Of a stretch of 64,000 nt of DNA, positions 10,986 through 25,189 are shown one piece after another. The stretch spans positions 4,572,001 through 4,636,000 of the forward strand of contig CAMRHE010000132.1 in NCBI GenBank assembly GCA_947044405.1. Direction: 5' to 3'. This stretch comes from Leptodactylus fallax. Taxonomy: Eukaryota > Chordata > Amphibia > Anura > Leptodactylidae. The translations under genes and the position numbers were made by a program. The notes below the pieces were generated by a model that ran no database searches, was not told the origin of the DNA, and was given only the letters and a program-made list of their open reading frames with translations. Position 1 is the stretch's first letter, and every line of letters begins with the position of its first letter.

Positions 10986-13440
10986 CATGTGTATAACATC
11001 AGTTTTAAGTAAGTTTTGTTGCCATTCCTGAATTTACATCTCAGCAGTCTCTAGATACAGATGATATGTCATCATAGACTCATCAAGTCCTCCTGCATGG
11101 AGGAATTTTTTCTCCATTGCTTTCAGTTCTGAAATGGTGGACAACCAGCGGACCCAATTATAGTCAATGGGGTTCAGCAGTCTCTGTGTGTAACCTCTGT
11201 TTTAGCGGTCCAACTCTGCGTCATTCAGATCCCCCGACAGACCCGAACGATGGAGAGCCTGGCAGTAGTGTGAACGTAGAGTAAAGCAGAAAACTGCTGT
11301 GCACTTGTAACGACAACTTACACTATTCAGTGTATATGTAAATTTCCTTCAACAGATACTCCACTGTCAGGGCCCCTTAAAGTACAGGTTTACTGTAGGT
11401 TATCTGTCTCTGCAGGTACATACCCAGAGATCAGCAGCACACTATGTGTCTGCCAACCGCTTATCTCCCACCCCTTTTGAAATCATTTACATATATGTTT
11501 CTCGTATATAACTGAGTTTACCTACTGAGTGAATGGGCATTGTGTGACCAGCTATCTCATATGTAAGGGCAGCCTTATTTCATACAAAAGTTGGAGTTCA
11601 ACCATAAATGTATAAAGTCTTTTACAAGTATTAAAGGGAATGTGTCACCAGAAAAAGACCGATTTTTAAACCAATTTTTTTTTTTCAAACATATTTTTTT
11701 AGAATTGTTGTACAAAATAAGTAATATTTCACTATCTGGCTTAAATATATATATATATAAAAAAAATTAATACATTCCCTTTAAATCTGATTTTAGAATT
11801 CTCACACCTGAACTTAATGCAAACCCTACATCTATTTTTGAAGTTGACAGCTTTATTGCATTTTCTCCATTCAATAGAAACAAAGCATTGTATTTTCTTT
11901 TGCGTTGTATATTACAATATTAAGGACCTGCAAATCCTCCCGGCTTACGCAGTGTTTGTCCAATCTCCATTCCCTGTATTTCTTTCATTAACACAACATT
12001 TATAACATTTGTTACCCTGCCCTGTGCTCTCTGCTTTGTATTGATGTATAGATCATATGGGATATGAATAAGCAGATTGCACAGATTCTGTTTTATTGTC
12101 TTTTTCTGCCTGGATAATAGTTTTATGTTACTTTTACGTCAGCCACTATTACTTTATACATCCCAGGGGATGTCCTTCCCTTCACATATGTACACCACAG
12201 GGCAGAAATAATGTCAATTGCTGTAATTCTCGGCTTTGCTTGTGTTTCCTTATTTAGTGGTATGTTTATTTAATATACTTAGACATGGCTGGTAATGTCT
12301 TGACCTTGGTAAAATGCAATAAACGTTCCATATGATGACCGAATTAAAAAAAAAAATGTCAAAACAGTGAAAATGAACAGTCACGAGAAGTATTATTGTT
12401 GTAATATATACTGTGCCGTACATAAAAAAAGCAGCGCTTTGACAGAGGAAATTATTCATTAAAATGGGTAGCACATTTATCAAGTCCATAGAGAGCAGCT
12501 CCCAGAACACATACACTTGATCTCAGGCATGTTCATTTCCAGGCCACTATGTGAAAGCTGTCATTAACTTTGTATTGTTACCAATGTCCCCGGCATAGGC
12601 CATAAAGCAGACTCTCACCAGCTCTGTTCTGCATCTTTTATGTTCTTTCCTTAGCCCCATTCCATCCTACAAGTTTCCATCAGTTCTCAGCAGGTTGATT
12701 CCCCTATGGATAGTATGGAGTTATTAAAACAATGGTAAATGAAATTGTCAACATGTAAGATGAATGCATCATGGGTCATTTATTGATAGAAATAGAGCCA
12801 TTAAACGCCCCATGCAACTCAACTGAGGCTGAGGAATAAGGGGGTATGGGAAAATATGAACCCAAAATCTCATTTTGTAATATTAAAGGAGTTGATAGCT
12901 CCCTGGTGTTCTGAATGTTGTGAGCTGTGGGCTTCATGCTCAATATGAAATATGCAGGAAAAAAATTGGTTGCAGATGTTGGACATCATGGTCAATTTAT
13001 AATAGTATTTAGGCTACATGCTGGTGGTTCCCATTGTGTTCCCGAAACTTCTCATGCTAAATGTTAAGAATTCAGGACTACAGCTCCATCACATTCATTA
13101 TGACATGATTAAGAAATAACTGGTGAATTGGCCGTCACATGAGGCCAAGTGACCCCACAGCTGTTGGCAGCTCCATATATTGTGGTGCACATAGGTACCC
13201 ATATCAAAACCATATACTGGCAAATAACATAAGGATATGTTCCATACAGTATAGGCCATTACTTGGCAGGCCATTGTACCTTTAATATTCAGTGCTGCTA
13301 CCTTTTGTTGTTTTTGAAAGTAGGACACGATTGACAAAACGCTTGGAACAAGATAAGATATTCAGAAAGACATGCAAAAACTCCCCATTTGGAACCTTCC
13401 CCCCTCCTATATGAGCCAGAGCGGCTGCACCCGCTTCTGG
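10986..13440. other. Non-coding stretch with small repeats
   Basis: No exon recognised. A short MITE-like pair (ttaaagggaatgtgtcacca at about 11632 and acattccctttaaatc at about 11787) encloses an AT-rich interior. The rest is AT-rich sequence without a clear feature. Confidence 0.45.
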
Positions 13441-15590
13441 TGTACATAAAGGGTTTTTCCCATCTCATCAAATTGCTGCAAAGAAGGAAATATCTGCCTG
13501 CGACTCCTGACCACCAAGGTGGGACTGACAAAAACAGGTGAGTAGTGGTTCTCTTGTAGAAGTGAATGGGAAGAATGGGAACAGCGTACCACATATAGCT
13601 ATTTCATAGAAACATTATCAGCTCAACTGGGCCAAAGTTTCCAAAGTTTTCACTTACCTCTATGGGAATTATGGAAACAGCATAGAGCAACACTCAGGTG
13701 ACATCCAAGTACCTTTGATGATTCATTCATTTTATGGCGGTTCCGTCCTGTTCCATATCACAGAGAAGGATAGGGTTTATTCTATAATTATTGGATCAAA
13801 ACGGAGCATCCGAGTCCCTCTTGGACAGGACACTTGGTCATGTGAATGACACCTTAGTCCCACCTGGTTGGTCAGGACGTGCAAGCAGTAATTGCAGCTA
13901 TTTGTCGACATGGAATTAACCCTTTAAACTCTTCAATTACTCTCTGAATGGCCAATATTCTGAAATGTCTGGCAGGAGGAGGTTTCCCTCATTTGCAAAG
14001 GTGCCAGGAGCTGTACGAGCTGTTGATCAACTGATGTTGTGGTGGTTTCAGTATATAACAGGGGCCATCTCTGATGAGAGAAGCAACCAGCGTACCAGAT
14101 ACTTACCAATATTTAGGCTCCCCCTGACTGCCCCCACATGGGAAGGATGGGAATGTTCCTTTAGGGGCTTGGGCATGCGGAACCAAAATTGAGGACAATC
14201 TAGTAAATTCAGGACTGTTGGCAACTATGTACTGGTTCTGCTTCTGTCGCTTTGATTATTTGCAGTGACATATGGTCTTTATGCCATACATTGGACATTA
14301 TTTTAATGTGAGACATAAAATATATTTTAATAGAAGGTTGCGCTGCAAAGACCATTTATTATATACACTGTTAAGGCTACATTTACATCTGTGCCAAGCA
14401 GTCCATTGTTCTTCTCTGTTGGAGGACTACAAAAATAGTGGGCAAGAACGGTGATCAAGGGACACCCATTGATTATAATGGGGTGCATAGGGTGTCTGTC
14501 AGTTGTAGTTTGTTTTTTTACTGAAATCGTGGGCCTGTAGAACTTTTTTGTCTGGCTATTTACAGACCTGTGCTGGACACCTGACAAAGATATGAACTCC
14601 GCCTAATACAGTACTTAATAAAGTGATATTCAGAGATGTGGAAATAGCGTAGCTAGATGTACTATTCCGTTTCTGTAGTTTCCATTCTGGAATTGTTGGA
14701 GTAATGGGGTGCTGATTTGCATTTTATATGGGACCCTAAGGCTTGCATTGGAAATCTCTAAGAGATTCTTTGGAATTCGTTCTCTTCAGTAATAAGACTA
14801 TATGTAAAGACTTTGGAAACTCGCTGACAGTTGAGGAGCCGTCAATGAAACCTGATTGACTAGATGAGAAAATCCTCTGCGCAGGTCATTAAAATCCTCA
14901 CTGTCTATTCTCATTCAATAGCATTGTGAAGAATTCATGGCACAAGCTTTCTGACTTTTGACAAACTTAAGAAACCTCAAGGACCCTTCAAGGAAAAGGT
15001 TAGCCATTATTATTTTGCATGTTACAACAAAACAATTTCCCATGCATACAAGTATAAGTGTAGCCATTGTATACAGTTCTGTTAATGAGCAAGTTCTTTC
15101 CCAAAGTAGCTGCCTATTATCCCGACAACTAAGAATAGGTCAGAAAGCGCATGGGAACAGATGTCCCATTTTCTCAGACCGCTTTCTCCCACATAAGTAT
15201 TAGACTGTAGGTAGTCACAACAATGGCATTGTGGAGGTGAATCTACAGAAATGTAAAGGAAGGATAGGAAATGTGCAATTACAGAAGTATATATTTTTTT
15301 TTCCATTTATGTATTAATGCACTGTTTATATAAGGTATAATTCACTGCTACATCTATATGAAGTGTATTTACAATGAAGATACTGTATATGTGGATCAAG
15401 AATTGTGACCCTCAGATTCAAAAATATTCTTTGATATTCTTTAAATACTTTGTGAAAGGAACCACCTGAATAAGTGACAACTTCATCTCCATGCTCCTAT
15501 AGAGATGCAGCATCACCCACTATAGAGCAGGGCTGGAGGCATGGGACAGTATGACATGAGTGACTCTTCCTTTCCTGCATTGTACATAGT
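13441..15590. other. Non-coding stretch with MITE fragments
   Basis: At about 13447-13600 is one end of the cccatctca-type MITE family seen at 1998-3561 and 48178-48475. At about 14370-14600 lies a diverged pair resembling the gttcacatctgtg family. No coding or RNA gene recognised. Confidence 0.4.
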
Positions 15591-15593
15591 GAG

Positions 15594-15830
15594 GTTATGT
15601 TCACACTACTGTTATTAATGTCCGTTGCTGTCATCCATCATAGGATGACAGCATCGGATACAGACGGTGCTCAGTCTATGTCTCTTCCCATTGACGCTAA
15701 TGTAAACAACATGACGGACACTTTCTTCCTCTTCCATCCTGTTGTTTTCCTGCCATGTTGGACTTCTGATGTTGATCCTGGCTGTTCCTTACTGCTAAGC
15801 AACTGTCGTGAACCTGTCTTGAGCTGAACA
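15594..15830. mobile_element. Half copy of a GTTCACACTAC MITE
   Basis: ttatgttcacactactgtta then ttaatgtccgttgctgtcat, matching the left end of the complete MITE at 24253-24667. Its right end is missing. Confidence 0.6.
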
Positions 15831-16098
15831 TCATGTACCACAGCAAACGTGGGTGACATTATGCCTGATGAGTAAAGTGTACTTCTTGGCCATGACACTA
15901 GTGCACTCAAGAAGCGGAAATCCGGCTGCCCTGTACTTGGATAAGTTGGATTGGTGGACATGAGTCCAGCCTGGAGTAAAGCATAGTAGGTGTGGTCGGA
16001 ATGGGCGCCGGGCACCTGGCTGCTTCGCATAATTTTCCATTGGTTGGTGGTGACTAAATGACTGGTGCAATGACTTTCTGACCAATAAAGTACTGAAA

Positions 16099-16561
16099 TA
16101 GACTTGACAAGCTGATTAGAAGGGCCAGCTCTGTCCTTGGGAGACCCCTGGACCCAGTGCAGGCGGTGGGTGACAGAAGGATACTGTCCGTGGTGAGCTC
16201 CATGCGGGAGAATAACTCCCATCCCATGCATGAGACTGTGATTGCGCTGGGCAGTACTGTCAGTGACCGACTGCTTCACCCTAAGTGTGAGAAGGAGCGC
16301 TATCGGAAGTCTTTCCTCCCTGCTGCGGTTAGGCTGTACAACCAACACCGACCTAAGCGGAGATCATTACATACAGAGAACTGAAATATCTTTAAGTTGT
16401 GGTATCCCTTCTACTACTTTTTTATCTTTACCTTTTTATCTGTACCTACTGTCACTGTAATGCCTCTACCTTGGAGCTTTTGTATTTGTATAATCTATGC
16501 TGCTGTAACACACTGAATTTCCCCATGGTGGGACTATTAAAGGATTATTTTATCTTATCTA
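16099..16561 (+). pseudogene. 5'-truncated LINE, reverse transcriptase tail
   Basis: Encodes KLIRRASSVLG-type sequence in its first part and ends in RRSLHTEN plus stop (16382-16384), then the 3' UTR motif gtaacacactgaatttcccc and the tail ggattattttatcttatct. It is the same LINE family as the minus-strand copy at 2099-3142 and is shorter at its 5' end. Confidence 0.85.
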
Positions 16562-16789
16562 AATACTGGATGGAAGTGCGAAGTGGGATCCACATCTATC
16601 AGACATTTGTGGCGCATCCTCTCATTATGCCATGAATACCTAAGATGGCAATACCCACTCCCAGGGTGTAATGCAGCTTCTCTCCCAATTAATTGCAATC
16701 ATCTTGTATGTTCCCCTTGGGTACCCCCCTCAGGTTCCAGGGCCTGACAGATATGATCACACATTCATTTATTTTTGCAAATATTTTTC

Positions 16790-17340
16790 CAACCAACGAC
16801 AAAAAACTTGCTGGATTCTAGCAATGTGCAGAAAACAAGCAGTCCGTTTCCTCTCTGTTCAGACTTGCAATGCTTCATGCTTATTCAACAGGAAAATTAG
16901 GCCTGCTAATAATGCCATGCACTGCCCTTGGATATTATCTCCGAGCCTGGAATAAAACAATTCATATGCAGCTCCTCCGTCCTGCATGAATGAAGTCATT
17001 TGCAATGCAAAGTTTGTCCACTAATAACGGGGGGCGACACCACTTGACCTTCATTACGCTGACCTTCTGGAGTGTGGAGAACATATCTGCGATAATTACC
17101 TCCTGGACCGGCCTACAACAAGTATATCGCTGGTTTCCTCATGAAGAAAATCCATTGGAATGAAAAGCAGAAAATTCAACCTGGCAGGATCCCTGCTGAT
17201 AATCTGGCACCAGGTGGTCACCCGCACTTTAATACATTATTCCAATTAATTATTTAGCGTTTCCATCCATTTTTATTTTCGTTTACGAGCGTCCATAATA
17301 AATGGATGTGAGGCATTAGTTAAACATTCATAGCAGGGAA
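16790..17340. promoter_or_regulatory. Candidate conserved non-coding block upstream of SHISA3
   Basis: About 550 bp of repeat-free, balanced-composition sequence 1-1.5 kb before the SHISA3 start codon. It contains homeodomain-type cores (ccaattaattattt near 17240, ccactaataacgg near 17020) and octamer-like ttcatatgcag and atttgcaatg. It looks unlike its repeat-rich surroundings. This is inference only; cross-species alignment was not possible. Confidence 0.3.
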
Positions 17341-17369
17341 CCACAAATCCAATGGCATCAGCATCAGCC

Positions 17370-17373
<4 letters not shown>

Positions 17374-17418
<45 letters not shown>
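17374..17418. repeat. (TA)n microsatellite
   Basis: About 22 uninterrupted ta dinucleotides upstream of SHISA3. Confidence 0.95.
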
Positions 17419-17421
<3 letters not shown>

Positions 17422-17539
17422 TGCTGAGTATATACCAGACAGGCTGTGAATGTATAGAAAGATGGCCCGGTAGCGATGAATGAGGTTTCTTTTCTTTCAG
17501 CAAAAACCCACTTCAAATTAGGCTGCATTTAGAAATAAA

Positions 17540-18656
<1,117 letters not shown>

Positions 18657-18950
18657 TGATCCATGGCACTACATGTCCCAGCTAGCATTGGTTGCACTGG
18701 CCACAGAAGAATAACTTTTCCCAATAACAATATACTATGAACCTCTGACATAACTGGTCATAGACGTAGAGGTTTAGCCATGATACAACCAGTGCTGAAA
18801 TTTTTTTCTTCTTATTATGATGTTACGATATTAACGATAATGGTTACGTCTATGCCCAGCTTAATAATAATTTGCTTCCCTCATTTATGGGACACTTGGG
18901 ATAAAACTACTGTGTACCAGAAACTTACAGTATTATTGTTTAGTGTTGTT

Positions 18951-19177
18951 CGGCTCTGTTCACATCTGGGTTGGAAGCTGCTGTATGATTTTGTCTGGTT
19001 AAATGTCAGACCCCAAGGCTGAAACCTGACGCACTCCATTATTGTCAGTGGGGTCCTCTAGGTGCTGCTGGTATCTGTCATGTCAGGGTTCCATCACTTT
19101 CGTTATCTATTTTGCTCTGCTCATACGAAGGTGCAGAAAAAACAGAAATAACCAACACAGATGTGAACGGAGCCTTA
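18951..19177. mobile_element. MITE with GTTCACATCTG termini
   Basis: cggctctgttcacatctggg at the left and cacagatgtgaacggagcct at the right form the inverted ends. Same general family as 741-1025. Confidence 0.65.
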
Positions 19178-19567
19178 GTTACTCTGTTTCCTCTGTGGTT
19201 GGTGTAAGGCAGGATATTAACCAGTGGTCATCACTTATTAACAGGAATACCATGAGAAATTCTTATAGAAGAAAAGATTCTCCAGTAAAATACATGACAC
19301 ATTATTTTACTGATCAGCACAAAAAACAAGTGTCCAAAGTATGGAAAATATCCAAAGTATCCAAAGTATAGAAAATATCCAAAGTATGGAAAATGTCATA
19401 GTCAATGTAAAGTTATCTAGTGATAATCCTGCAAACACAGAAGAAACAGCTATAATGGAAAGAACATTGACAAGACTGGTAGACACATGCATGTCCAAAT
19501 AATGACCAAGATATAGATAACATGATAAAAGAGGTCCAATAAATCTGAGAAGCGACTAAAATGGGTT

Positions 19568-19568
19568 C

Positions 19569-19610
<42 letters not shown>

Positions 19611-19622
19611 TTATCTATCTAT
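19568..19622. repeat. (TATC)n microsatellite
   Basis: Nearly perfect tetranucleotide run with one ttatc variant. It is followed at 19632-19700 by an end of the ggggcgtagct / gggcccc hAT MITE family. Confidence 0.95.
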
Positions 19623-19776
19623 GTCATATCCAGGGGCGTAGCTATAGGGGGTGTAGTGGTATTAGTCGCTACTGGGCCCCGGGCCCTATTGGGCCCCAAA
19701 GGTTCCTTTGCCTCATAATATTTACCAAAATAAACATAATGCCTCAAAATATACCATTATTCTAAATGGCACAATG

Positions 19777-19778
<2 letters not shown>

Positions 19779-19829
<51 letters not shown>

Positions 19830-19914
19830 CAGCCAGCCATTTAATATCTATCTATCTATCTATCTATCTATCCATCCATTTAATATCTATCTATCTATCC
19901 AGCCAGCCATTTAA

Positions 19915-19956
<42 letters not shown>

Positions 19957-20041
19957 ATCTATCCAGCCATTTAATATCTATCTATCTATCTATCTATCTA
20001 TCTAGCTATCTATCTATCTAGCTATCTATCCATCCATTTAA

Positions 20042-20081
<40 letters not shown>

Positions 20082-20096
20082 CAGCCAGCCATTTAA

Positions 20097-20152
<56 letters not shown>
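19779..20152. repeat. Compound TATC array with repeated CAGCCATTTAATATC spacer
   Basis: Blocks of tatc are separated by a repeated spacer, ccagccagccatttaatatc or its short form ccatccatttaatatc, at about 19830, 19870, 19900, 19966, 20032 and 20082. This is a higher-order array rather than a simple microsatellite. Confidence 0.9.
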
Positions 20153-20274
20153 ACTTCTTTACTGTCCAGGTGAATGGCACAGTGATACCTGGTGCTTCAC
20201 TATCAAAAGGTTTATATGCTAAAAGCCTAAAATTCACAATATTCCTATTGTATCCTATGTTATCCTTGGATTGT

Positions 20275-20565
20275 CACACGTGTTTGTTGACCACCATGTG
20301 TATATGTGTGGCAAACCTGAGTTTGTTGTCCATCATGTGCATATGTGTGACAGAGCTGAGTTTGTTGTCCATCATGTGCATATGTGTTACAGGGCTGAGT
20401 TTGTTGTCCATCATGTGTATATGTGTGGTAGAGCTGAGTTTGTTGTCCATCATGTGTGTATGTGTGGCAGAGCTGAGTTTGTTGTCCATCATGTGCATAT
20501 GTGTAGCAGAGCTGAGTTTGTTGTCCATCATGTGCATATGTGTGGCAGAACTGAGTTTGTCATAC
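20275..20565. repeat. Minisatellite, 39-bp unit
   Basis: About seven copies of gagctgagtttgttgtccat plus catgtgcatatgtgtggca. The 39-bp period is a multiple of three, so unbroken ORFs appear on both strands encoding 13-residue repeats (MCICVAELSLLSI or MDNKLSSATHMHM). These have no start context or gene-like flanks and are not called as genes. The following 20590-21880 holds no recognised feature. Confidence 0.9.
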
Positions 20566-21884
20566 GTCACATCAAAATGATATGGTAGTTTATTATCTGT
20601 GGAGTCACCTAGTGCTGTAGGTCAACCTAATACTGTACCTCATCTAGCCCAAATAGTTGACATCACAACTCAGCTCTGCTACTTCCACACATACAATATA
20701 CACATACATCTACCAATGCATCATTCTATATCATAGATTCTCTTATATAGGCGCCCTTAGTATTTATACAAGTACAGTATATTTTTATATCTAAATCCCA
20801 AAAATCATGCAGAAAAAAAATAATCTTTTCTTTGTGAGCCCTTGGCACAGCCTCAGTCAGTCGTAAATTTCTGTAAAACCACTTGAGTTAAGCAATGCAT
20901 AGAATCTCTTGTGCAGCAATGTGTACTGCTCTAACCAAATTACCTAGGGTGAGGCCTGTAATACTATACCCAGACCTCCTGTACAATACTTCACAGCAAA
21001 ATAGTCCCAGCGGAGGGCGTTTTATGCCCTGTCTGAAGTGTATTTTAATATGTACAGTGCAAAGGGCCATTAATTTTAAGCTCTGTGACAGAAGTAGCAC
21101 TATGCCTGATAATGTTAGATAGAATTTCATACAATAATATCCTTATATTATAGGCCTAGACCAGACATCCAAATACTCTAATGGCCTTACAACAAGCTAG
21201 CCTACAGAGTCCATTGGTGTAATAGTTGACTGGCTACATAGAGTGAGTGGAAGCGAGTCATGAATATGTCTGTGTCTAATAATGTTCTTGGTATTAGCTT
21301 CTCCGGGGGTTCTTTCAGATGACCCCATAATATGTATTTGTATACAGGAGGTTAGAATAGGTATATATGAATACATTAGTACACATAAGGCTAACTTTAG
21401 TTTAAGTATTAAAACGTGGCTGCTGCAACATCCCTGGAAATAGCGGTAACTGTGACAGTAACAGTGCCTATGTATACAGTATATTGCAGCCATTTGTTAT
21501 TGCCCATACCATAAACTAGAAACTAGTGTTACCTTGATTTAATTTTGTGTCTAAAGGACCTAGGTAGACCTATGTATCTCCATGGTAACAGACTACAAAC
21601 AATAACTGCAGAATCAGGCTACATGCAGGATTTGTTTGTAGAATGTAACCATAGAGACACATAGGTCGGTAATTCTACATAGGAGCAGTGAACACAAAAC
21701 ATTAGCATTTATATTCATGATATGAACACTTCAAGCATATATTGCAGATTATTTTACTCACAGTGTATTGGCATCATGCTTGCTGATGGCACTGAAGTGG
21801 TTAACTACTTGGATCAGAGTTTTTTCTGGATCCCAAAAGTTGCCGTAGGAGTGCTTTGTATAATATGTAGGGATGTTAAAAATT

Positions 21885-21887
21885 CTC

Positions 21888-21946
<59 letters not shown>

Positions 21947-21961
21947 CATAACTATCTACAG

Positions 21962-22013
<52 letters not shown>

Positions 22014-22588
22014 ATATCTATACTATCTATCTGTCTATAGTATTTATCTATTTCATGTATATCATCTATCTACAATATCTAATATCTCTATCTTTCTATT
22101 TAACTCATATATATCTAATATCTATCTATCTATCTATCTATCTATAGTATCTGTCATGTATCTATCATCTAGTTATCTACAGTATCTATATATAGTATCT
22201 ATGTATTTCATATATCTATCTATATATGTAATATCTATCTATATCTATTATCTATCTATCTATCTATCAATCATTATCTATCTCATATCTTATTTACAGT
22301 GTCTATCTTGTATCTAGTTATCTACAGCATCTATCTATAGTATCTCATATGTATGTCTATCTATCTATCTATCTATCTATCTAGCTATAGTATCTGTCAT
22401 GTATCTATCATCTAGTTATCTACAGTATCTATATATATAGTATCTATGTATTTCATATATCTATCTATATATGTAATATCTAACTATATCTATTATCTAT
22501 CTATCATTATCTATCTCATATCTATTTATAGTATCTATCTTGTATCTAGTTATCTACAGCATCTATCTATAGTATCTCATATGTATGC

Positions 22589-22641
<53 letters not shown>

Positions 22642-22751
22642 CGTCTATCTATCTATCTATCTATCCGTCTATCTATCTATCTTTTTATCTATCTGTCTAT
22701 CCGTCTATCTATCTATCTGTCTATCCGTCTATCTATCTATCTGTCTATCCG

Positions 22752-22789
<38 letters not shown>

Positions 22790-22795
22790 CACCTT
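21885..22795. repeat. Long compound TATC array with ~240-bp higher-order units
   Basis: Pure tatc blocks alternate with a degenerate segment containing catctagttatctacagtat, tttcatatatctatc and cagcatctatctatagtatc. That segment is duplicated (about 22143-22345 and 22383-22585) and appears again at 24897-25189. The last block (22590-22795) is punctuated with ccgtctatc. Frog-wide TATC expansions are common; the higher-order duplication is what is notable here. Confidence 0.92.
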
Positions 22796-23205
22796 TTCAA
22801 CCCTCCAATAAATGCCTCTGTCACTATACAGTATAGTCAATAGTTTCTGGGTTTGGACCAAACATGATGCTTAGCAAGCTATTATCTGCAGTGATCTAAG
22901 ACCACATGAGCACTCACCATGAGGGGTTTTCAGCTGAATGGCATCTTGATACCCGGTGTTTCACTTTGTCTATCAAAAGGTTTCAATGCTAAGGCTAATC
23001 CACCCAATGTTCTGACATCCCTGGCAGTACTTATCTTTGCTGTAGTATTGGACATATTAATAATAAGTGTGTTAATGTTTATTGATATATTTATTGGTTG
23101 ATATGGTTTACAGAGGAGTGCTGCATCATGTTACTGAACCAGACATCAAAAAGTGCTGATTCAGTATCCTCCACAAAGCCACAGAGATGTTGATGTAAGG
23201 GTCAA

Positions 23206-23347
23206 AGGGGTTGTCCGGGATCTGAACTTTTTTGATATCGATGTATACTTGCTATATGGCTTCCGGCGTCTGCATCAGCTGATCGGTTCAGGTGTCGGAT
23301 AGGCCATCACTATCAAAAATGTTCAGATCCTGAACAACCACTTTAAT
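23206..23347. mobile_element. Short AAAGGGGTTGTCC MITE
   Basis: caaaggggttgtccgggatc with ctgaacttttttgata on the left, mirrored by tatcaaaaatgttcagatcc tgaacaaccacttt on the right. A compact foldback. Confidence 0.75.
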
Positions 23348-23426
23348 GGCTCCTCTGCAACATACTGTAAGTATTATAAATCACACTCGGCAGGTGGGGA
23401 CCTCCTTACAGACTTTTGGGCTAAAT

Positions 23427-24030
23427 TAAAGGGGTTGTCCATGATTTTTAATTTATGGTCTTTTCTTAAACCATAAATATTTAATGGCCCCCACATAGAT
23501 CAGCTGCTTGGAAGTGCCTCTAGATTGTGTAGTAGATAGTGCATGGAGCTGGAAGCAGTTGGCTTTATGCCCTGTATGGTAGATAGGTGCCGGTACAACA
23601 GTTCAGCTTCCATTAAACTCAGTGGGGCAGATTTATTAAAATTGCTATTTTTTCTGTTTTGCGCCACTCACTCCACACACATGACGTGGATGGTCTTCTA
23701 GATTTATTATCTTTATGCCAGTTCACTAGTGTAAATAATCCGTGAACTCTACATCAGCTATGAGCTGGCATAGATTTCAGTGCAGATTTATAAGGCGACA
23801 TGCGCCTTGTCATAAATGAAGCTCAACCTATGCCAAAGCAGGAGATATGAAGACTGGCGTTCATAAATCTAACCCAATGAGAGCTGAGCTGCAGTACCGG
23901 CGCCTGGCCTGTATAAGGGGAGCAGAGCCAACTGCTTCTGGCACCGTGCACTGTATAGTACACAGACTGGAGGCTCCTCTGAACAGCTAAGGATAGACCA
24001 TAAAAAAAAATGAATGGACAACTCCTTTAA
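23427..24030. mobile_element. AAAGGGGTTGTCC MITE, longer member
   Basis: Left end ttaaaggggttgtccatgat; right end gaatggacaactcctttaag. Inner inverted stretches are ggtcttttcttaaacc... against ggatagaccataaaaa. A second repeat (gtggggcagatttattaaaa ... cataaatctaaccca, about 23628-23877) seems inserted in it. Confidence 0.65.
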
Positions 24031-24252
24031 GAACCCTATGTGCATTAAAACAAAGTCAGTTAGAACCACCGATTTCAACAGGACTGGCATTTCTCTAACA
24101 GATGATATTAGGGGTAAGAAGGACTGTCATCTTGAATTTCAATACTCAAGGGGGTAAGTTGTCACCAAAAGTGCCTGGCAGTGGATTTCTCCTCACTAGC
24201 CAAACTGAGCATGCATATGTATGAAGAAATCAGGAGACAAAGATGTCTGGGT

Positions 24253-24667
24253 AAGGCTAGGTTCACACTACCGTTATTTAATGTCCATTGCTCTCATCCA
24301 TCACAGGATGAGGGCAACAGACATCAAATGTCACATGCAGATGGGGACCCCTCCCGTGGGTTTCTGTCTGCATTCAAACCAATGTAAAAAAAAAAAAGAC
24401 ATAAGCTTTCTTCCATCATGTTTTAGACTTTTCTGACGGAAGAAAAAGTTGTGTATGCAGGACTTTTTCTTCTGTTACCAAAGCAAACAAACATGATGGA
24501 GAAAAAGTGTCCGTCATGTTGTTTACATTAGAGTCAATGGGAACGGACACAGAAGGAGCGGGCTAGGTCTGTGCCTGTTACTCTGCTACAGTTAATGTCC
24601 ATTGCTATCATCCTATGATGGATGACATCAACGGATATTAATAATGGTAGTGTGAATGTAGCCTAAC
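24253..24667. mobile_element. MITE with GTTCACACTACCGTTATT termini
   Basis: aaggctaggttcacactacc plus gttatttaatgtccattgct on the left, mirrored by gatatta ataatggtagtgtgaatgtagcctaa on the right. Complete copy of the family whose half copy lies at 15594-15830. Confidence 0.8.
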
Positions 24668-24809
24668 TTCTCACTGCTGAGAAAAATAACCCCTATCCAA
24701 ATAAAAAGTATGAGAACAGGGCAAGGGGCTCTAAAGGTATAGCATGTACCCCTGGCTGAGATACCTATAGCTTGTGAAGTATCTTTTCACTTTATTTTTC
24801 TATTTAACT

Positions 24810-24811
24810 CA

Positions 24812-24844
<33 letters not shown>

Positions 24845-25189
24845 GTCTGTTTATCTATCTACCTATCTGTCTATCTATCATCTCTCACATCTATCTATAG
24901 TATCTGTTGTGTATCTATCATCTAGTTATCTACAGTATCTATCTATAGTATCTATGTATCTCATCTATCTATCATCTATCTCACATCTATCTATAGTAAC
25001 TGTTGGGTATCTATCATCTAGTTATCGACAGTATCTATATATAGTATCTATGTATCTCCTATAGCTATCTATCTATGTAATATCTATCTATTTATGTCTA
25101 TTATCTATCTATCATTATCTATCTCATATCTATTTATAGTATCTATCTTGTATCTAGTTATCTACAGCATCTATAGTATCTCATATGTA
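24810..25189. repeat. Compound TATC array, left of the Tc1 insertion
   Basis: Same higher-order vocabulary as 21885-22795 (catctagttatctacagtat, ttgtatctagttatctacag, agtatctcatatgta). It ends exactly at the TA where the Tc1 element starts and resumes after it. Confidence 0.9.

Noticed and set aside
15671..16348. 225-residue ORF on the - strand
   Set aside because: Antisense across a MITE half and the LINE fragment whose coding strand is +; its N-terminal part is the complement of the reverse transcriptase tail.
20170..20580. 136-residue ORF with 13-residue repeats
   Set aside because: It is produced by the 39-bp minisatellite; similar ORFs occur on the other strand and nothing else about it is gene-like.
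22446..22836. ORFs of YLSIYLSI repeats
   Set aside because: Translation of TATC microsatellite sequence, seen wherever such arrays occur in the window.
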